A stretch of 64,000 bases of DNA from Ecdyonurus torrentis (Eukaryota > Arthropoda > Insecta > Ephemeroptera > Heptageniidae): positions 26,249,299 to 26,313,298 of the forward strand of contig OX439137.1 in NCBI GenBank assembly GCA_949318235.1, read 5' to 3'. The notes under the pieces were generated by a model. It was not told where the DNA came from, searched no databases, and saw only the letters and a program-made list of their open reading frames with translations. Of this stretch, positions 39,301 through 49,088 are shown in pieces. Numbering within the stretch: position 1 is the stretch's first letter; each line of letters opens with the position of its first letter. Both the position numbers and the translations under genes were made by a program.

Positions 39301-41701
39301 ATTTACATCAAAGGCTCTAGACGGAACAATAATTTACCAAGTACAGCTGCATGATACTAACTCTACACCATGGAAAGTATCACTGTTGAAGAACGGAGAG
39401 CAACTATTCCAAGTAGAAGATAAGCCTGCACCTCATGGTTCTACAGTCAATGTGATTGTAAGCCACTTTGTAGCGTGTGATGATTTCTGGGTACAGAAAA
39501 TGAGGGACGAGGAAGCTTTAGTTGAATTGCAAGTGGTATTAATGGAATTACAAACAGAACTTCTTAGTTTTGTGCACGAAGGACAAATATGTGCAGGAAA
39601 ATACAAAGCTAATAATACATGGTACAGAGTCCGTATACTTGATCAAGAGATCGTTCAGTTCATAGATTATGGACATACAGGTGAGGCCATTTCATTTAAA
39701 GAACTTACAGAAGAATTAATGAAATTACCTCCATTTGCAACCCATTGTCAGCTAAGTATTAACAAACTGATCCATCATGAAATTTGTGAAGTAGAAAAAG
39801 TATTAAAACAACAGTTAACTGTATTTCAAGCTGACTTCAAAGAAGTTAGATTCAATAAATCTACTGTTGTGCTCTACAAAGATGGTAAAAATATCATTGA
39901 TTTAAGTTCACAACAGAGATGTGATATCAGTGGAATTAATTTAACTGACTTTGTTGTTTCCAACTACTGTTCTTGTGCTGAATTTTACATTCAATTATGT
40001 AAGAATGTTGAGAAAATGGATCACTTATGTTCCTGCTTATCAGATGAAAATTTCTTTGATATACTTGACAAAGTTGAAGAAGGTATGTTATGCTTGACAA
40101 AATACTCGGAAACTGATGCTTGGCATCGTTGCTTAGTGACCAACATGTCAACTTCAAGTGCTACAGTCTTCCTGATTGATTATGGAATCGCTATCCACGA
40201 TGCCACACTATTCCGCAGAATACCAGAGAGTATGATAAAAATCCCTTCTATGGCATTCTTATGCCACTTACTGAACGGACCTCCACCAACTCAACCAACA
40301 CTCGTAAATAAGCTGGCTAAAATCTTGGATGATCCTCGTAGACCAGTATTTCAAACTGATTGCTTAAGCGAACATTTTGGAGAGGGTATAATCGGAGGTA
40401 TCAATGTCTTCGTAAATGGAGTCAATGTTCTGAGGTTGATCCAAGACGATGTAAAAGAAACATCTTGTGAAGAATTAGAGAGTATGAGACTTGGAAATTA
40501 TCTTGAAAACATAGCAAATGAACATCTTGTTGACACATTAGATTATATGCAAAGTGTTTCAAGTAGTGATGAAGTATCTGACACAGAGTCAATCGATAAA
40601 AGTAGTCAAGAAAGTGTACATACTCGATCAGATGGCACACAATCTGATCAAGAGAACAGTAAAAGTTCATCTATTGATAACAATAGTGTATCGACAGAAA
40701 ATTCAGAAACCTTGTCTGCAGAAGAAACTAATTCCATTGAAGTTGCGACTCAAAATGAAGATATTGAATGTGATGAGGGAGAGGGAGCTGATAATGAAGC
40801 TGCTTCATCACCAGCTGGAAGTATTTTTGTTAGCGATGAAGAAGAAGAAGAATATTTTGATAGTGATTCTGAGACTCAAGAACCAGACCCAGAAACTACA
40901 AATGAAGCTTTGTGCAGAATTCCAGAAGTAGAGGATGATATTAAACCAGAAGAAGATTCACAGGTAGTCAGAATGTTACGTAGACTCTCTGAGGCAGGAT
41001 TGGAAGTTCAACCAAAATGTGAAATCTCTGACACACAAAGTGAAGTCAAAGTTGTTGATGAAACCTCGGGAGAAGCTAGTGGAGTAACAGGCAATACTAT
41101 AAACAGAGAGAAAATGTCGGTGTTTGCTTATATTACTCAGAACATTGAACAAGCTTCTGAAGCTGAAATAATGGATAAAAAAACTTCAATGGGAGAAGAA
41201 GACATTGAAGAAAAATTACAGGAAGAACCTGCCAAATCTACAGTACAACAAGCTTCTAATGCTGAAATAATGGATGAAAAAACTTCTTTAAGAGAAGAAG
41301 ACAACGAAGAAAAATTACAGGAAGAACCTGCCAAATCTACAGTTGAAGAAGCCAAATCTGCAGTAGAGCAAGCTTCTGAAGCTGACATCATGGATGAAAA
41401 AACTTCTTTAAGAGAAAAATTACAGGAGGAACCTGCCAAAAAATCTACAGTAACACCTGATATATGTTCAGGAAACAGCACACCTTCAGCCATACCAGTG
41501 GAGAGAAGTCCTCAGTCTGTATGTACAGCTACACCAAAGAGAAAAAGTCTTATTCCGTTGCGTACCTCTGCACGTACTCCACTTCCAAAAATTAGAAAGG
41601 AGGAAAACAAAGAGCAATTCACAACAAAATCCACTTCTAAAACTGAGCGAAAGTCAGTAATTGAAACATTACTTCAGAACTCGCCTCAATCTAAAAAATG
41701 A
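19669..41701 (+). CDS. Giant multi-Tudor domain protein (14 coding exons, 2266 aa)
   Basis: Probable germline/piRNA-pathway scaffold that binds methylarginine-marked Piwi proteins (family knowledge; role inferred). Coding exons: 19669-20146, 23969-25228, 27523-27613, 27802-27858, 28538-28689, 29093-29248, 32045-32115, 32728-33015, 33307-33534, 33615-33829, 34671-34863, 37168-37459, 37977-38160 and 38566-41701. They total 6801 nt and every phase closes, which strongly supports one gene. Eight Tudor-like modules lie near residues 223-275, 411-475, 833-895, 1023-1090, 1212-1275, 1390-1455, 1558-1625 and 1725-1795, each with flanking SN-like segments (extended Tudor). Residues 1-160 are an unrecognised N-terminal region; about 580-755 is a polar linker split over five small exons; 1886-2266 is an acidic tail. 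A non-coding exon ending at 19494 probably precedes the ATG. It resembles Drosophila Tudor or TDRD6 in design, but orthology is not established. Confidence 0.9.
20600..21673. mobile_element. Terminal-inverted-repeat element, family O, split by a nested insertion
   Basis: The left end TATTGAGGGCTACGCGGCAT and the right end ATGCCGCAGCCCTCGATA are inverted copies. A short intact relative (214 bp) lies at 30908-31121 with the same ends. Here the element is interrupted by an 856-bp TTAA-flanked insertion; removing that insertion restores the arrangement of the short copy. Confidence 0.75.
20783..21646. mobile_element. TTAA-flanked element, family C, nested
   Basis: TTAA occurs at 20783-20786 and 21643-21646. 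The element between begins AGGAGTTGTAAACCC and ends GACAAACCCT, so the AGG/CCT termini match the other TTAA families in this window. It sits inside the family O element. No intact ORF is present. Confidence 0.75.
21802..21823. repeat. G homopolymer
   Basis: Run of 22 G. Similar G or C runs lie at 26562-26581, 33943-33961 and 23790-23809, all in introns of the Tudor gene. Confidence 0.95.
21850..23530. other. Tudor intron, no gene seen
   Basis: Between the nested transposon and the family A copy I see no coding exon and no clear element boundary. A C-run with CT repeats lies near 22676-22702 and a 30-base T run near 23058-23086. Confidence 0.5.
23538..23788 (+). mobile_element. TTAA family A MITE, copy 1 (3' part lost)
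   Basis: Starts AGGCATAGACAAG and follows the family A consensus (TTTATATCACAAAACACTT, then GATGGGACTTACATAAATAA). It breaks off at a C homopolymer near 23790, so the right end and its TTAA are missing. Confidence 0.75.
23969..25228 (+). other. Tudor gene, exon with Tudor modules 1 and 2
   Basis: Encodes residues 160-580. Module 1 (about 223-275) has FIDYA where a typical domain has (F/Y)IDYGN, so its methylarginine cage is incomplete. Module 2 (about 411-475) has LWYRAKV and YIDYGN with all expected cage residues. The segment ahead of module 1 (IIGCIINVAKFPELHVQL) reads as the N-terminal part of the SN-like fold of an extended Tudor unit. Confidence 0.85.
25229..26041. other. Tudor intron 3, first part, unassigned
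   Basis: No exon was seen. The sequence is more balanced in composition than the surrounding introns and may be an old transposon, but I found no ends. Confidence 0.4.
26042..26356. mobile_element. Palindromic TTAA element, family B copy 1
   Basis: Near-perfect palindrome of 307 bp (26046-26352) between two TTAA sites. It begins AGGTGTAGAACACCTTG and ends with the complement. The arms include AAATCAACGTTGATTT and AAATGCCGCTGCCGGTCACTG. TGACGTCA occurs at 26220. A second copy in opposite orientation lies at 30583-30890. Confidence 0.85.
26587..27389 (-). mobile_element. 5'-truncated LINE fragment, family L1, with 17-bp duplication
   Basis: The minus strand encodes the end of a non-LTR reverse transcriptase: FNYLGV (thumb-proximal motif) just upstream of 27301, then about 200 residues including LKISPVASYGIEIFW and a cysteine/histidine-containing tail (CVCVLCSG...HLLHC). 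The open frame ends at about 26657. The 3' end has an AATAAATAAAT-type tail. Identical 17-bp repeats TTGTAGTTTGAAATTAT at 26587-26603 and 27373-27389 mark the insertion. It is a dead fragment in Tudor intron 3 on the opposite strand. Confidence 0.9.
27965..28060. repeat. Degraded fragment of the hammerhead-element arm
   Basis: Resembles the arm of the 12061-12668 element (GGTAGAGATTA, TTGAAAATTAAT, ATTCTCTAATTTA), with many differences. Older copy. Confidence 0.6.
28135..28499 (+). mobile_element. TTAA family A MITE, copy 2
   Basis: TTAA at 28135-28138 and 28496-28499 brackets a 357-bp copy (28139-28495) starting AGGAATAGACAAG and ending GTGGTCTATGGCT. Lies in a Tudor intron. Confidence 0.85.
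29260..30076. other. Tudor intron, no gene seen
   Basis: A/T-rich, with a C run near 29291-29305. No exon or clear element ends recognised. Confidence 0.4.
30077..30545. mobile_element. TTAA-flanked element, family D
   Basis: TTAA at 30077-30080 and 30542-30545. The left end AGGTGCACAGACACC is complementary, with a few mismatches, to the right end AGTGTCTGTGTCC. Interior 461 bp, no ORF. Confidence 0.7.
30580..30893. mobile_element. Palindromic TTAA element, family B copy 2
   Basis: 308-bp palindrome (30583-30890) beginning AGGCGTAGAACACC and ending GGTGTTCTACGCCT. Its centre is the reverse complement of the centre of copy 1, so the two copies lie in opposite orientation about 4.2 kb apart. 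Flanks are TTA on each side (TTAA with one change). Contains TGACGTCA at 30709 and 30757. Confidence 0.85.
30908..31121. mobile_element. Terminal-inverted-repeat element, family O, short intact copy
   Basis: 214 bp with inverted ends TATTGAAGGCTAC and GTAGCCTTCGATA, matching the ends of the nested element at 20600-21673. It lies 17 bp from the family B palindrome. Confidence 0.75.
31122..32044. other. Tudor intron, remainder
   Basis: Contains one small inverted-repeat element (31496-31606) and A/T-rich simple sequence near 31920-31985. No other feature seen. Confidence 0.4.
31496..31606. mobile_element. Small inverted-repeat element, mariner-like ends
   Basis: The ends TGGCCAAAAGTTCCC and GGGAACTTTTGGCCA are perfect complements around a GC-rich centre. 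A one-ended relative lies at 50013-50065 (GGACAAAAGTTTCCGAAC). The target duplication is unclear. Confidence 0.65.
32728..33829 (+). other. Tudor gene, three exons with Tudor module 3
   Basis: Exons 32728-33015, 33307-33534 and 33615-33829 encode residues 756-999. Module 3 (about 833-895) has KWYRAQV followed by FIDTGH, so the central Tyr and the Asn of the cage are both replaced. The flanking segments (YIKSPWEFSVQV; ITPANFYVRLASR) are the SN-like strands expected at the start of the next units. Confidence 0.85.
33830..34670. other. Tudor intron, no gene seen
   Basis: Contains a 19-base G run at 33943 and A/T-rich sequence. The next exon's acceptor is chosen at 34669-34670 (GGAACAG) because a nearer TTTTAG at about 34617 runs straight into an in-frame stop. 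Confidence 0.5.
35115..35345. repeat. Long foldback inside element E
   Basis: Perfect inner arms around TGTGAATTTTAAAATTCACA with CGCAGACTACAGCG. Weaker pairing extends outward through TTTTCGCCGCAACAAT / ATTGTTGCGGTGAAAA. It could be a separate foldback element inserted in E or an internal palindrome of E. Confidence 0.65.
35507..36468. mobile_element. Non-autonomous hAT-like element with 8-bp duplication
   Basis: Element 35515-36460 (946 bp) starts CAGGGTTTCTCAACC and ends GGTTGAGAAACCCTG, typical hAT-type ends. It is flanked by the perfect 8-bp duplication CGATAGAG (35507-35514 and 36461-36468). Subterminal GCGGAGCAC repeats occur at both ends. Contains a CT microsatellite at 36285-36325. 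No transposase ORF. Confidence 0.9.
36285..36325. repeat. (CT)n microsatellite within the hAT-like element
   Basis: CT dinucleotide run followed by a T-rich pyrimidine tract to about 36385. Confidence 0.95.
37977..40300 (+). other. Tudor gene, Tudor modules 5 to 8
   Basis: Exon 37977-38160 and the first half of the 3.1-kb last exon (38566 on) encode about residues 1161-1800. Module 5: QWYRVL and AVDYGN (Asn kept, first cage aromatic replaced by Ala). Module 6: YYRAKV and FYDYGN (cage complete). Module 7: WYRVRI and FIDYGH (Asn replaced by His). Module 8: WHRCLV and LIDYGI (degenerate). Confidence 0.88.
38300..38375. repeat. Second degraded fragment of the hammerhead-element arm
   Basis: Shares GGAAAATAGTAAAGAAAGATT, GCACGTTGATT and ATAGTAAATTGGGACT-type blocks with the arm at 12072-12234. 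Lies in the last Tudor intron. Confidence 0.55.
40555..41701 (+). other. Tudor gene, acidic C-terminal tail with repeats
   Basis: Residues about 1886-2266 are rich in Ser, Asp and Glu (for example SSSDEVSDTESID and SDEEEEEYFDSDSE), suited to casein kinase 2-type phosphorylation (inference). Between about 41146 and 41450 three imperfect copies of a roughly 30-residue unit occur, each with QAS-(E/N)-A-(E/D)-I-MD-(K/E)-KTS and KLQEEPAK. The last 70 residues turn basic (TPKRKSLIPLRTSARTPLPK). Predicted to be disordered. Confidence 0.85.
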
Positions 41702-42917
41702 ATGTCCTCAGAAGTTCTCTCTATCTCTCCCCCCTCCCCCCATTTTTTTTATACTTCAAAAAAGTCGACGCTGTCTTAAAAGAAAAGATGTAAATTTTCA
41801 AATTTATAAGTATGAAATTTATATTTCAATACTTTCTGATGTAAAGTATATTATTTTCTATCACATTTGATTATAACCATGTTAAAGAAAACTGAGGTTA
41901 CAGTATATAAAATTTGTCAATAATAATTAAATTCCTAAGCTTTCTAAGTCAACGTTCCAGTTTTATAATATATCAGTAAATATTTCTTTATTAACCAGTA
42001 ATAATTAACATAAAAGAAATTGCAATTGATAATCATTGCAAGGAAAAAAAATTATTGAAGGAAAAAAATTAATATATGTTTGTAATGAGAAGTTTTTGCA
42101 TTTGAAAATATATAATTTAACACAAAAGTTGCTGAAGTTCTATATATAAATATGTTTTAATTTTCTTTTCAATGCAGAAATAAGCATCTGAATTTTATAA
42201 AAATTAATTATTATAATATAGTTAAAACTTTCTTCATTTATAATATTACTAATTACTCTTAAATTTATTACAATTTTATGTCGTTTATAGATAAAATAGT
42301 TTAAGTTGCTATAGCTTAATTTCTTGTTGCTGTTTCGTAGAAAAAAAAAATAATGTCAATTTTTAAATTATTCATGATAGGAAGTTTAATGTAAGAAAAT
42401 GTTAAATAAAAAAGGCTGGTTAAAATTTGTTCTTATTCTTGAAAAAAAAAAGGAGAAAAACATGTAAGAATGTTACAATGTTATGTAACATAACATGTTA
42501 CATGTTCATGTACAATGTTATGTTGAAGGTGTATTTGTTCATAGCAAAATAATTATTCCTGCTTAAATGGCTATTTAACACTCAGTGTACTGCTTAAAGT
42601 TACAACATAATATAACTGGATGTTTAGTTGAATGCACATACACAGTATAGCCTTGATGATTTATAATCATTTTATTATAATCAACAATTTTGTATGTGCA
42701 AAATTAATTTTAATGTAGCACAGTTTTTATATTCTTCATAATTTTCAATAAAAATTAACTTTTCAGAATTTATTTATTTATTTTTTTTCATTTGTTTAAA
42801 ATTCTGTTCTTACTGGCAAAAATCTTGCTATAACACGAAGATAATTAACCGTGTGGATAGTAGGAAACTAGTACAAAAAAACTAGGTGGTGCATTCAGAA
42901 AGACACTTCTAACTATG

Positions 42918-43142
42918 ATTATGTGGAGGTTATCGGTTTAAAAAATTGTTAAAAATTTTCTATGGCTTAAAACACGTAAAAGTATGTCTAGTATTTCTCA
43001 TTTAAATTTCTCCTAAATCGGTGGAGTAGTTTTCTCAAAAATCGCAAAAAACGTGTTTTTCTCCATAAGCGTAATGTTAAATTAGGGGACCCTTAGCTTT
43101 CCCCGCAGCACCCCGCGCGCTAAACCGATAACGTCCATATTA
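42918..43142. repeat. Inverted-repeat element
   Basis: Outer arms GTTATCGGTTTA and TAAACCGATAAC are complementary and about 190 bp apart. Probably a small DNA transposon. Ends not exactly resolved. Confidence 0.45.
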
Positions 43143-43198
43143 TTATTTTGTGGTAGTAAATAGTAAAATATATTTGATTTCTGCTTTAGATAAATTAG

Positions 43199-43284
43199 GA
43201 GGTCTATCACTGGGTCAGGATAAAACATCTGTGTTGTTGGCTTACCCCGAAAGGGATTAATAGCGTCATGATATGTATGTATGT
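43199..43284 (+). mobile_element. LINE 3' end, family L2, severely truncated
   Basis: About 86 bp nearly identical to the 3' end of the LINE at 14924-15244, including GGGTCAGGATAAAACATCTG and the terminal (TATG)n tail, but on the opposite strand. Confidence 0.85.
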
Positions 43285-43770
43285 AACTATTTATTTGAGC
43301 ATTTTATTTAACGTATTATATTTAATACAAATAAAAAGGAATACATGTCTTATTATGCTGTACTGTATGCATTTATAATGTATTTAAAGCAACTTGATTA
43401 ATATAAATAATTAGACTTGGATTTTAATTCTAGTTTTTTTTTTTTTTTTTTTTAATTTTTTTTTAGGATTGGATTTTTACGCGGGGAATCTTAAAATGAT
43501 TTTATCTTTGCAGCGCACTCTCTTGACAACTTGACAAACCAATTTATGTATGGCAGTGCTAAATTTGCAGTGTGGTGGAAAATTGAACTAGAAGAGCTTC
43601 GGTACGTAATGCTAAAAGAAAAACAAAGAGAAAATTTTTCAAGACGATCATTTGTGAGTGAAATGTTAAGAAAATAAGAGTGTAATTTTTTGTGTGTGCT
43701 GCCAATGACAACTTTGACAGCTGAGTTTATTTGTTTTGATGATAATGAATAGTTAATTACAATTATAATA

Positions 43771-43887
43771 ATGAATTGTAAAATGAATGGAAAGTTACCA
43801 ACTGAAAACTTATCAAACATTCCTTCTGATTTACTAAATCCTTTCGTACATCATCTTGAATTATCGACGACTTATGAGAAAATTAAG
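43771..43887 (+). CDS. First coding exon, probable lysophosphatidylcholine acyltransferase (partial)
   Basis: LPCAT enzymes acylate lysophospholipids in the ER and lipid-droplet membranes. The exon encodes 39 residues from ATG to a consensus GTAAGA donor in phase 0. It contains LLNPFVHHLELSTTYEKIK, which resembles the conserved N-terminal segment of LPCAT1/2 (NPFVHEL in the vertebrate LPCAT1) directly before the first membrane helix. The catalytic HxxxxD acyltransferase domain is not in this window and must lie more than 20 kb downstream if the assignment is right. A second in-frame ATG is four codons in. Identification rests on about 20 residues, so it is moderate only. Confidence 0.55.
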
Positions 43888-44699
43888 GTAAGAAAATCAT
43901 AGATTATTAATTGAAAATAAATCATTTGACAGAATTCATGAAATAAACTTATAATATTGTAATTTAATATTTATTTTAAAAGTGCTAAATCAGTTGAAAA
44001 ATCAACAAAAATGATAAATTTTATAAGTTTTCCGAAATGAAAGTTAATATACCTTTTTTTGCATGATGATTCACCGACTAATTTACACAATATTTGCCAA
44101 AATTGCGTCAACTTAGATAATTAAATTAATATATAAAGTAATGCAATTTTAAACGAGTATTGTTTTTAACCTAAAAATACAACAAATTGTTTTAAGAGAA
44201 CATAAATATGTACTTATTATTTATGGATTATAAAGGGGGCGTGCCAAGGGGATGAATATTTTTTTGGCGCGCATGTCGACAGCTGCATAAAATTGTTTTG
44301 CGCGCAATTTTAATGCAATATGCAATTTTTGGCGGTACTAAATATAAATACTATAATGTCATATCATATGAAGTGAGCTCTCTGCTCCTACTATACAATA
44401 GAGTACAGTGTATAGTTGCGAATTTAAAAAAAAAATCACATTTCTCTTTGTAAATTTATATTTTTTATTTATTTGATGTGTAAATTAATTTTTTAATTTC
44501 AAAAATGAATATATTTTTAAATTAATTATATTACAAAATATAATTGCACAATTTACTATCATTTAAAGTGATCGAAACAGCGAGCGCAACTTTAAAAAAA
44601 ATGTTTCTCTGATACTTGGATCGATATGATATAATATATACATATTATTTACACAGAGTGCAATCTCTGCTTTTTATTACTATAATGTTACAGTTACAG

Positions 44700-44704
<5 letters not shown>

Positions 44705-44794
<90 letters not shown>
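44705..44794. repeat. (AT)n microsatellite
   Basis: About 45 AT units. Confidence 0.97.
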
Positions 44795-44795
<1 letters not shown>

Positions 44796-45482
44796 GTACA
44801 TCATACATATGGCACACATTGCTATTACAATAATGAATACTAATTTATTGGCCTTCAAGAGCAATAATATAGATTTACTTAATTTCAAATGGATGAGTCG
44901 ATAAAGAGATTTACGAACCATAGAGAAAGTGCTGCAAATATATTTTCAATAAAGATTATTGCCGTATTATTATAGACGTATAAAGTATAGACACAGTCTT
45001 TTAAAACATTGAACAAAATATTGTGCTCGCCTACAGCTCTTCAATCAATAAAAGTTAAAGGAGAGGATATAACATATTAACTATAATAAAAATAATATAT
45101 TAAGGGACAACATCAAGTGTGATGCTCTGATTTATTAATATAATCAATTCAATTAATGCTATACTTTGTATTATTAACATGATAGCTGATAAAGAGTTTA
45201 TATTGAAGAAAGAACAAAAATTAAATTAAAAATTTAAAAATTAAAATTTTAATTAAATTTTTTTAAAAAATAGTAAAGTTGTGGATTACTCTGTCCACAT
45301 GTATCATTATGTTTAATATCTCCATGAATGAGAATGTTTCTCATACAAGGCAGTGGTGAATGACAATTTATATCAGAAAGTCTATTCTTACGAACAAGCA
45401 TTAATTAAATTAGCAAAATTATTCAATGTCTTTTCACATACGAATAAAGTTATGAATATGTGTTCGCATAATAGCTATATGC

Positions 45483-45516
<34 letters not shown>

Positions 45517-45990
45517 AGCCTTTGTTAAGTGACATAACTATTGGTTCCCCACAATATAAGCACCAACATTAAAATGCTCAAAATACTTGTATTAACGTCT
45601 AAGGTCCTTCACGACCTTCATTGTATCACCGTTGTAGCAACCCTCTAGCATTGTGACCATAGACTTCAGTAACGACAACAAACTTACTGAGTAATAGATA
45701 ACATTTATATGAATATACAATTTTCACCATAATATATGTTTTGTAAGTGTCATTCAGGTTTCATTCACAGTCGGAATAAAAAGAATGAAAGAAAGAAAAA
45801 AAAAAATAATAAATAAAAGTTTCAATGCTATAGAGCTTTTATCACTTTAAAACACCCTTATTATTTATATTTTCTTTTACAATAAATAAATGATTTACTT
45901 AATTTGTTAATGCGCTTTTAAAAGCTTTAAAAGTTTTATTGTAAGTTTTTTAAAGTTTAAAGCAATAATGTCTATATAGATTTTTGAAAT

Positions 45991-45992
<2 letters not shown>

Positions 45993-46021
<29 letters not shown>
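45993..46021. repeat. (GA)n microsatellite
   Basis: About 14 GA units. Confidence 0.95.
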
Positions 46022-47528
46022 CATGTGGGGTAAAAAATTATCACAATAAATGAAATTTGTAAACAATTAAAACGTTTGAATTAAAATAATGTTTCATTCA
46101 TCTTTTTGATGTTAATCATTTCAGCTTTCTGAATACAAACAAAAAAGAAAGAAAGTAGAGAAACACTGTTTAAATTCAATTGATATTAGTATATAGTATT
46201 ATAATGTATACGTATATATTTTTTATTAAAAATTATTCCAGCCAAATATTTTACTATGTATATATTTTTTTAAGAGCACTAAGAGTATGTTTAATTATTT
46301 TTTAAATTTGCGTCTGTAAAAAAAATCGCCTGTAAATTGTTATAACATTAGAATATTCTGTTTATGCCCAGTAATAAAATAGCTTTTAGAATATGGAGTG
46401 AACTAGAAAATAAAAGGAGGTAAAAATCAGGTCTTTTTGTCAAAATCTATAACGCAATGTACTGCAAAAAATAATAAAATATAGAGTATATTATATAATT
46501 AGCTTTTTTTTAAAGTCGCGCGTATAGGAAAAATCACCTGTAAATTCTTATAATCTTAACCAATTTTGAATGTGTGTTTGATTAAAAATTACTCTTTTGT
46601 TAATTGAAATACAGTAATAAAAACAAATAAATTAATATAATTAAAAAAAATTGCGAGCAAATTTTTCACCTTCTCTCTTTGCTCGGCACAATTTAACGCC
46701 GTATGCATCATTTCTTTGGCTTCCACTAATACGATAAGTAGGCCGGTAATATACTATCTGCAATATTAGAATCTCTTACATAAAACTGAAAATCGTATCG
46801 TTTTATATAGCAATTTCATCTTTAATTTTATAACACTTCAACAAATTTCTTTTTGTATCACCTGATGTTTTTAAATTTCTATATTACTTTCATAGTTGCA
46901 AGAAAGCCTATAATGATTATCTTTTCATATTGTGGATGGACCATCCTGTTATGTGAAATTCATTGTACAATATGGTTTTTTACTTTATAAGTATTTTTTG
47001 TGTTAATTAATATTTTTAAGTGAACATTAAAAAATTGTAAAAATATTGTAATTCACGGTGGAGCGTGGGAGAGTGTAAATTTTGTTGCTATAGCATATAT
47101 ATAACTACATATAAGTATAGATAAAAAAAAAATGAAAAGAGGAAAAAGTTATAAAATATTTGTTGTTTTCCATGTGTGGATTTGAAGTGAAATTTATAAT
47201 ATAATACATTATAATGCAATTAAAAAATGAAGGGAAGAAAACAAAAATTTGATGGACTTTAATATTATTTATTTATTAGAGATCAAATTTGTTATTCCAT
47301 ATGAAAAACACAGTGAAAATAAATTAATGAATTTTTCAAGTATTAAAGTTTAAAAAATATATATATATATATATGAAATGAAGACATGTTTAAGAAGACA
47401 GAATGAATCGTAGTTAGTAATTTCAAATAATTTCTTAGCATTCATATTGCTATATCAATTATACTATTACATTTGTATTAAAAAATGTTATCAAAAATGA
47501 AAAATTGTTAACAAAAGTTGACATTTCC

Positions 47529-47863
47529 TTAAAGACACAGACAACATGAAAACATTATCATTTACATCACAAAACACTTGATGGGACTTACATAAATAAC
47601 ATTAATTGCTCTCAAAACCCAACAGTAGCGCCGTAGCAGTGATCAGAAAATTTCGATTTATGCAGCCCGCACAACATTTTTATACTAGTTTTTGCCTGTT
47701 TATGACGTCATAAACAGGAATATTCACGCAAATTGCATACTTAACATTTTTTTCAAGCTCTCTTGTGGGGCCACATTTACATTCTGGTAAAAAAATACCA
47801 TCAGTTTTGTAGATCCCATTTCGTGTTTAGAACATGTTGTTTCAATGTTTTGTATGCCTTTAA
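47529..47863 (+). mobile_element. TTAA family A MITE, copy 3
   Basis: TTAA at 47529-47532 and 47860-47863. Body 47533-47859 starts AGACACAGACAACATG and ends TGTATGCCT. Contains TGACGTCA at 47703. Confidence 0.85.
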
Positions 47864-48650
47864 GCAATAAACAAAATTTAATTTAATATTTTTATTATTT
47901 ACAAATAAAATATATATAAATAAAAAAAAAGTTTGAGATAAAATATACAAAATTCGACAATTTGTAATTGAAAAAAATACTAGTAACTTAATAACGATAC
48001 ATTAAAAAGTAACAGATATTTTAATTACTCTATATCGTTTATGTTTACTCTTTGCGTGTTCAAAAAACCACTAATTAAGTTAATTAATTACTTAATTATA
48101 AATTAACACATTAATTAAAATACCTATTGTAAACGAAAAAGTTCATTCGTTGGTTTAATTTACAGATTTTGTAAAAAAAGAATCTTGCAAATTTTTTTAA
48201 GGTCGAGCATGACTTGTTGGTATATTGAATTAGGATTTTTTTTAATCGAGGTTATAAATTCTATCACTCTCTATACATATAGAGACTTAAAAGGTTTAGC
48301 TGATCCAAATGACAATGTGTTTTCATTCAGTACCGTAAAGTATGTCTATTGTTTCGATGCAATAACCTCATTTTTTTAGTGTCGTTCATGGTGACATTGA
48401 ATTTTATATTATTATAGCAAGTGATTTTAGTTTAAGATGAATTGATAGGAATTTTAGCCCAAGGTATGATTTTTATTTATTTATCTGTGAATACACGTCA
48501 CTATGTTTTTGTAAGGATGTTGGAAAGCGATATAAATTTATTAATTTTAATGTAGTGCAGTAGACTTGTTTGCAGTGTTAAAAAATTATATGAAGTATTT
48601 TACTTTTTATTGAAGTGTATATATTCTCATTTAAAACTTTCATGTTACAC

Positions 48651-48685
<35 letters not shown>

Positions 48686-49013
48686 AGAAGAAAAATAATA
48701 TAATACGTATTGATAAACCTAGAAAATTGGAATTTTTTAGAACTTAACTAATTTATTTTTTATTTTTTAACTATAATAAAAATTGGAACTACATACACGT
48801 ATGATTATTTTAGTTCAGAAGAAAAAATACGGTTAATCCTCCAATAAAAATTGTTAATAATTTAACCAAACCATAGAAAATGTAAAGTAGCAAAATTATT
48901 GTTAGTATTTTACTGATAATATTAAAATAAAAAAAAGCAATAAGTAAATTATATTTATAGGTATAAGCACTTTATCTATATAAGTTAATTAGTTATTATA
49001 ATTTATTGAGTGA

Positions 49014-49018
<5 letters not shown>

Positions 49019-49087
<69 letters not shown>
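49019..49087. repeat. (GA)n microsatellite
   Basis: About 34 GA units, preceded by a short imperfect part. Confidence 0.96.

Positions 49088-49088
<1 letters not shown>

Larger units (their letters stand above)
41702..43770. other. Tudor 3'UTR and intergenic stretch
   Basis: AATAAA-type signals occur near 42406 and 42750 and could end the Tudor transcript. Downstream are an inverted-repeat element (42918-43142), a LINE tail (43199-43284), and the probable 5'UTR/promoter of the next gene. No other coding exon. Confidence 0.5.

Noticed and set aside
44616..44921. Ile-Tyr repeat frames on both strands (also 59537-59734)
   Set aside because: Translations of AT microsatellites.
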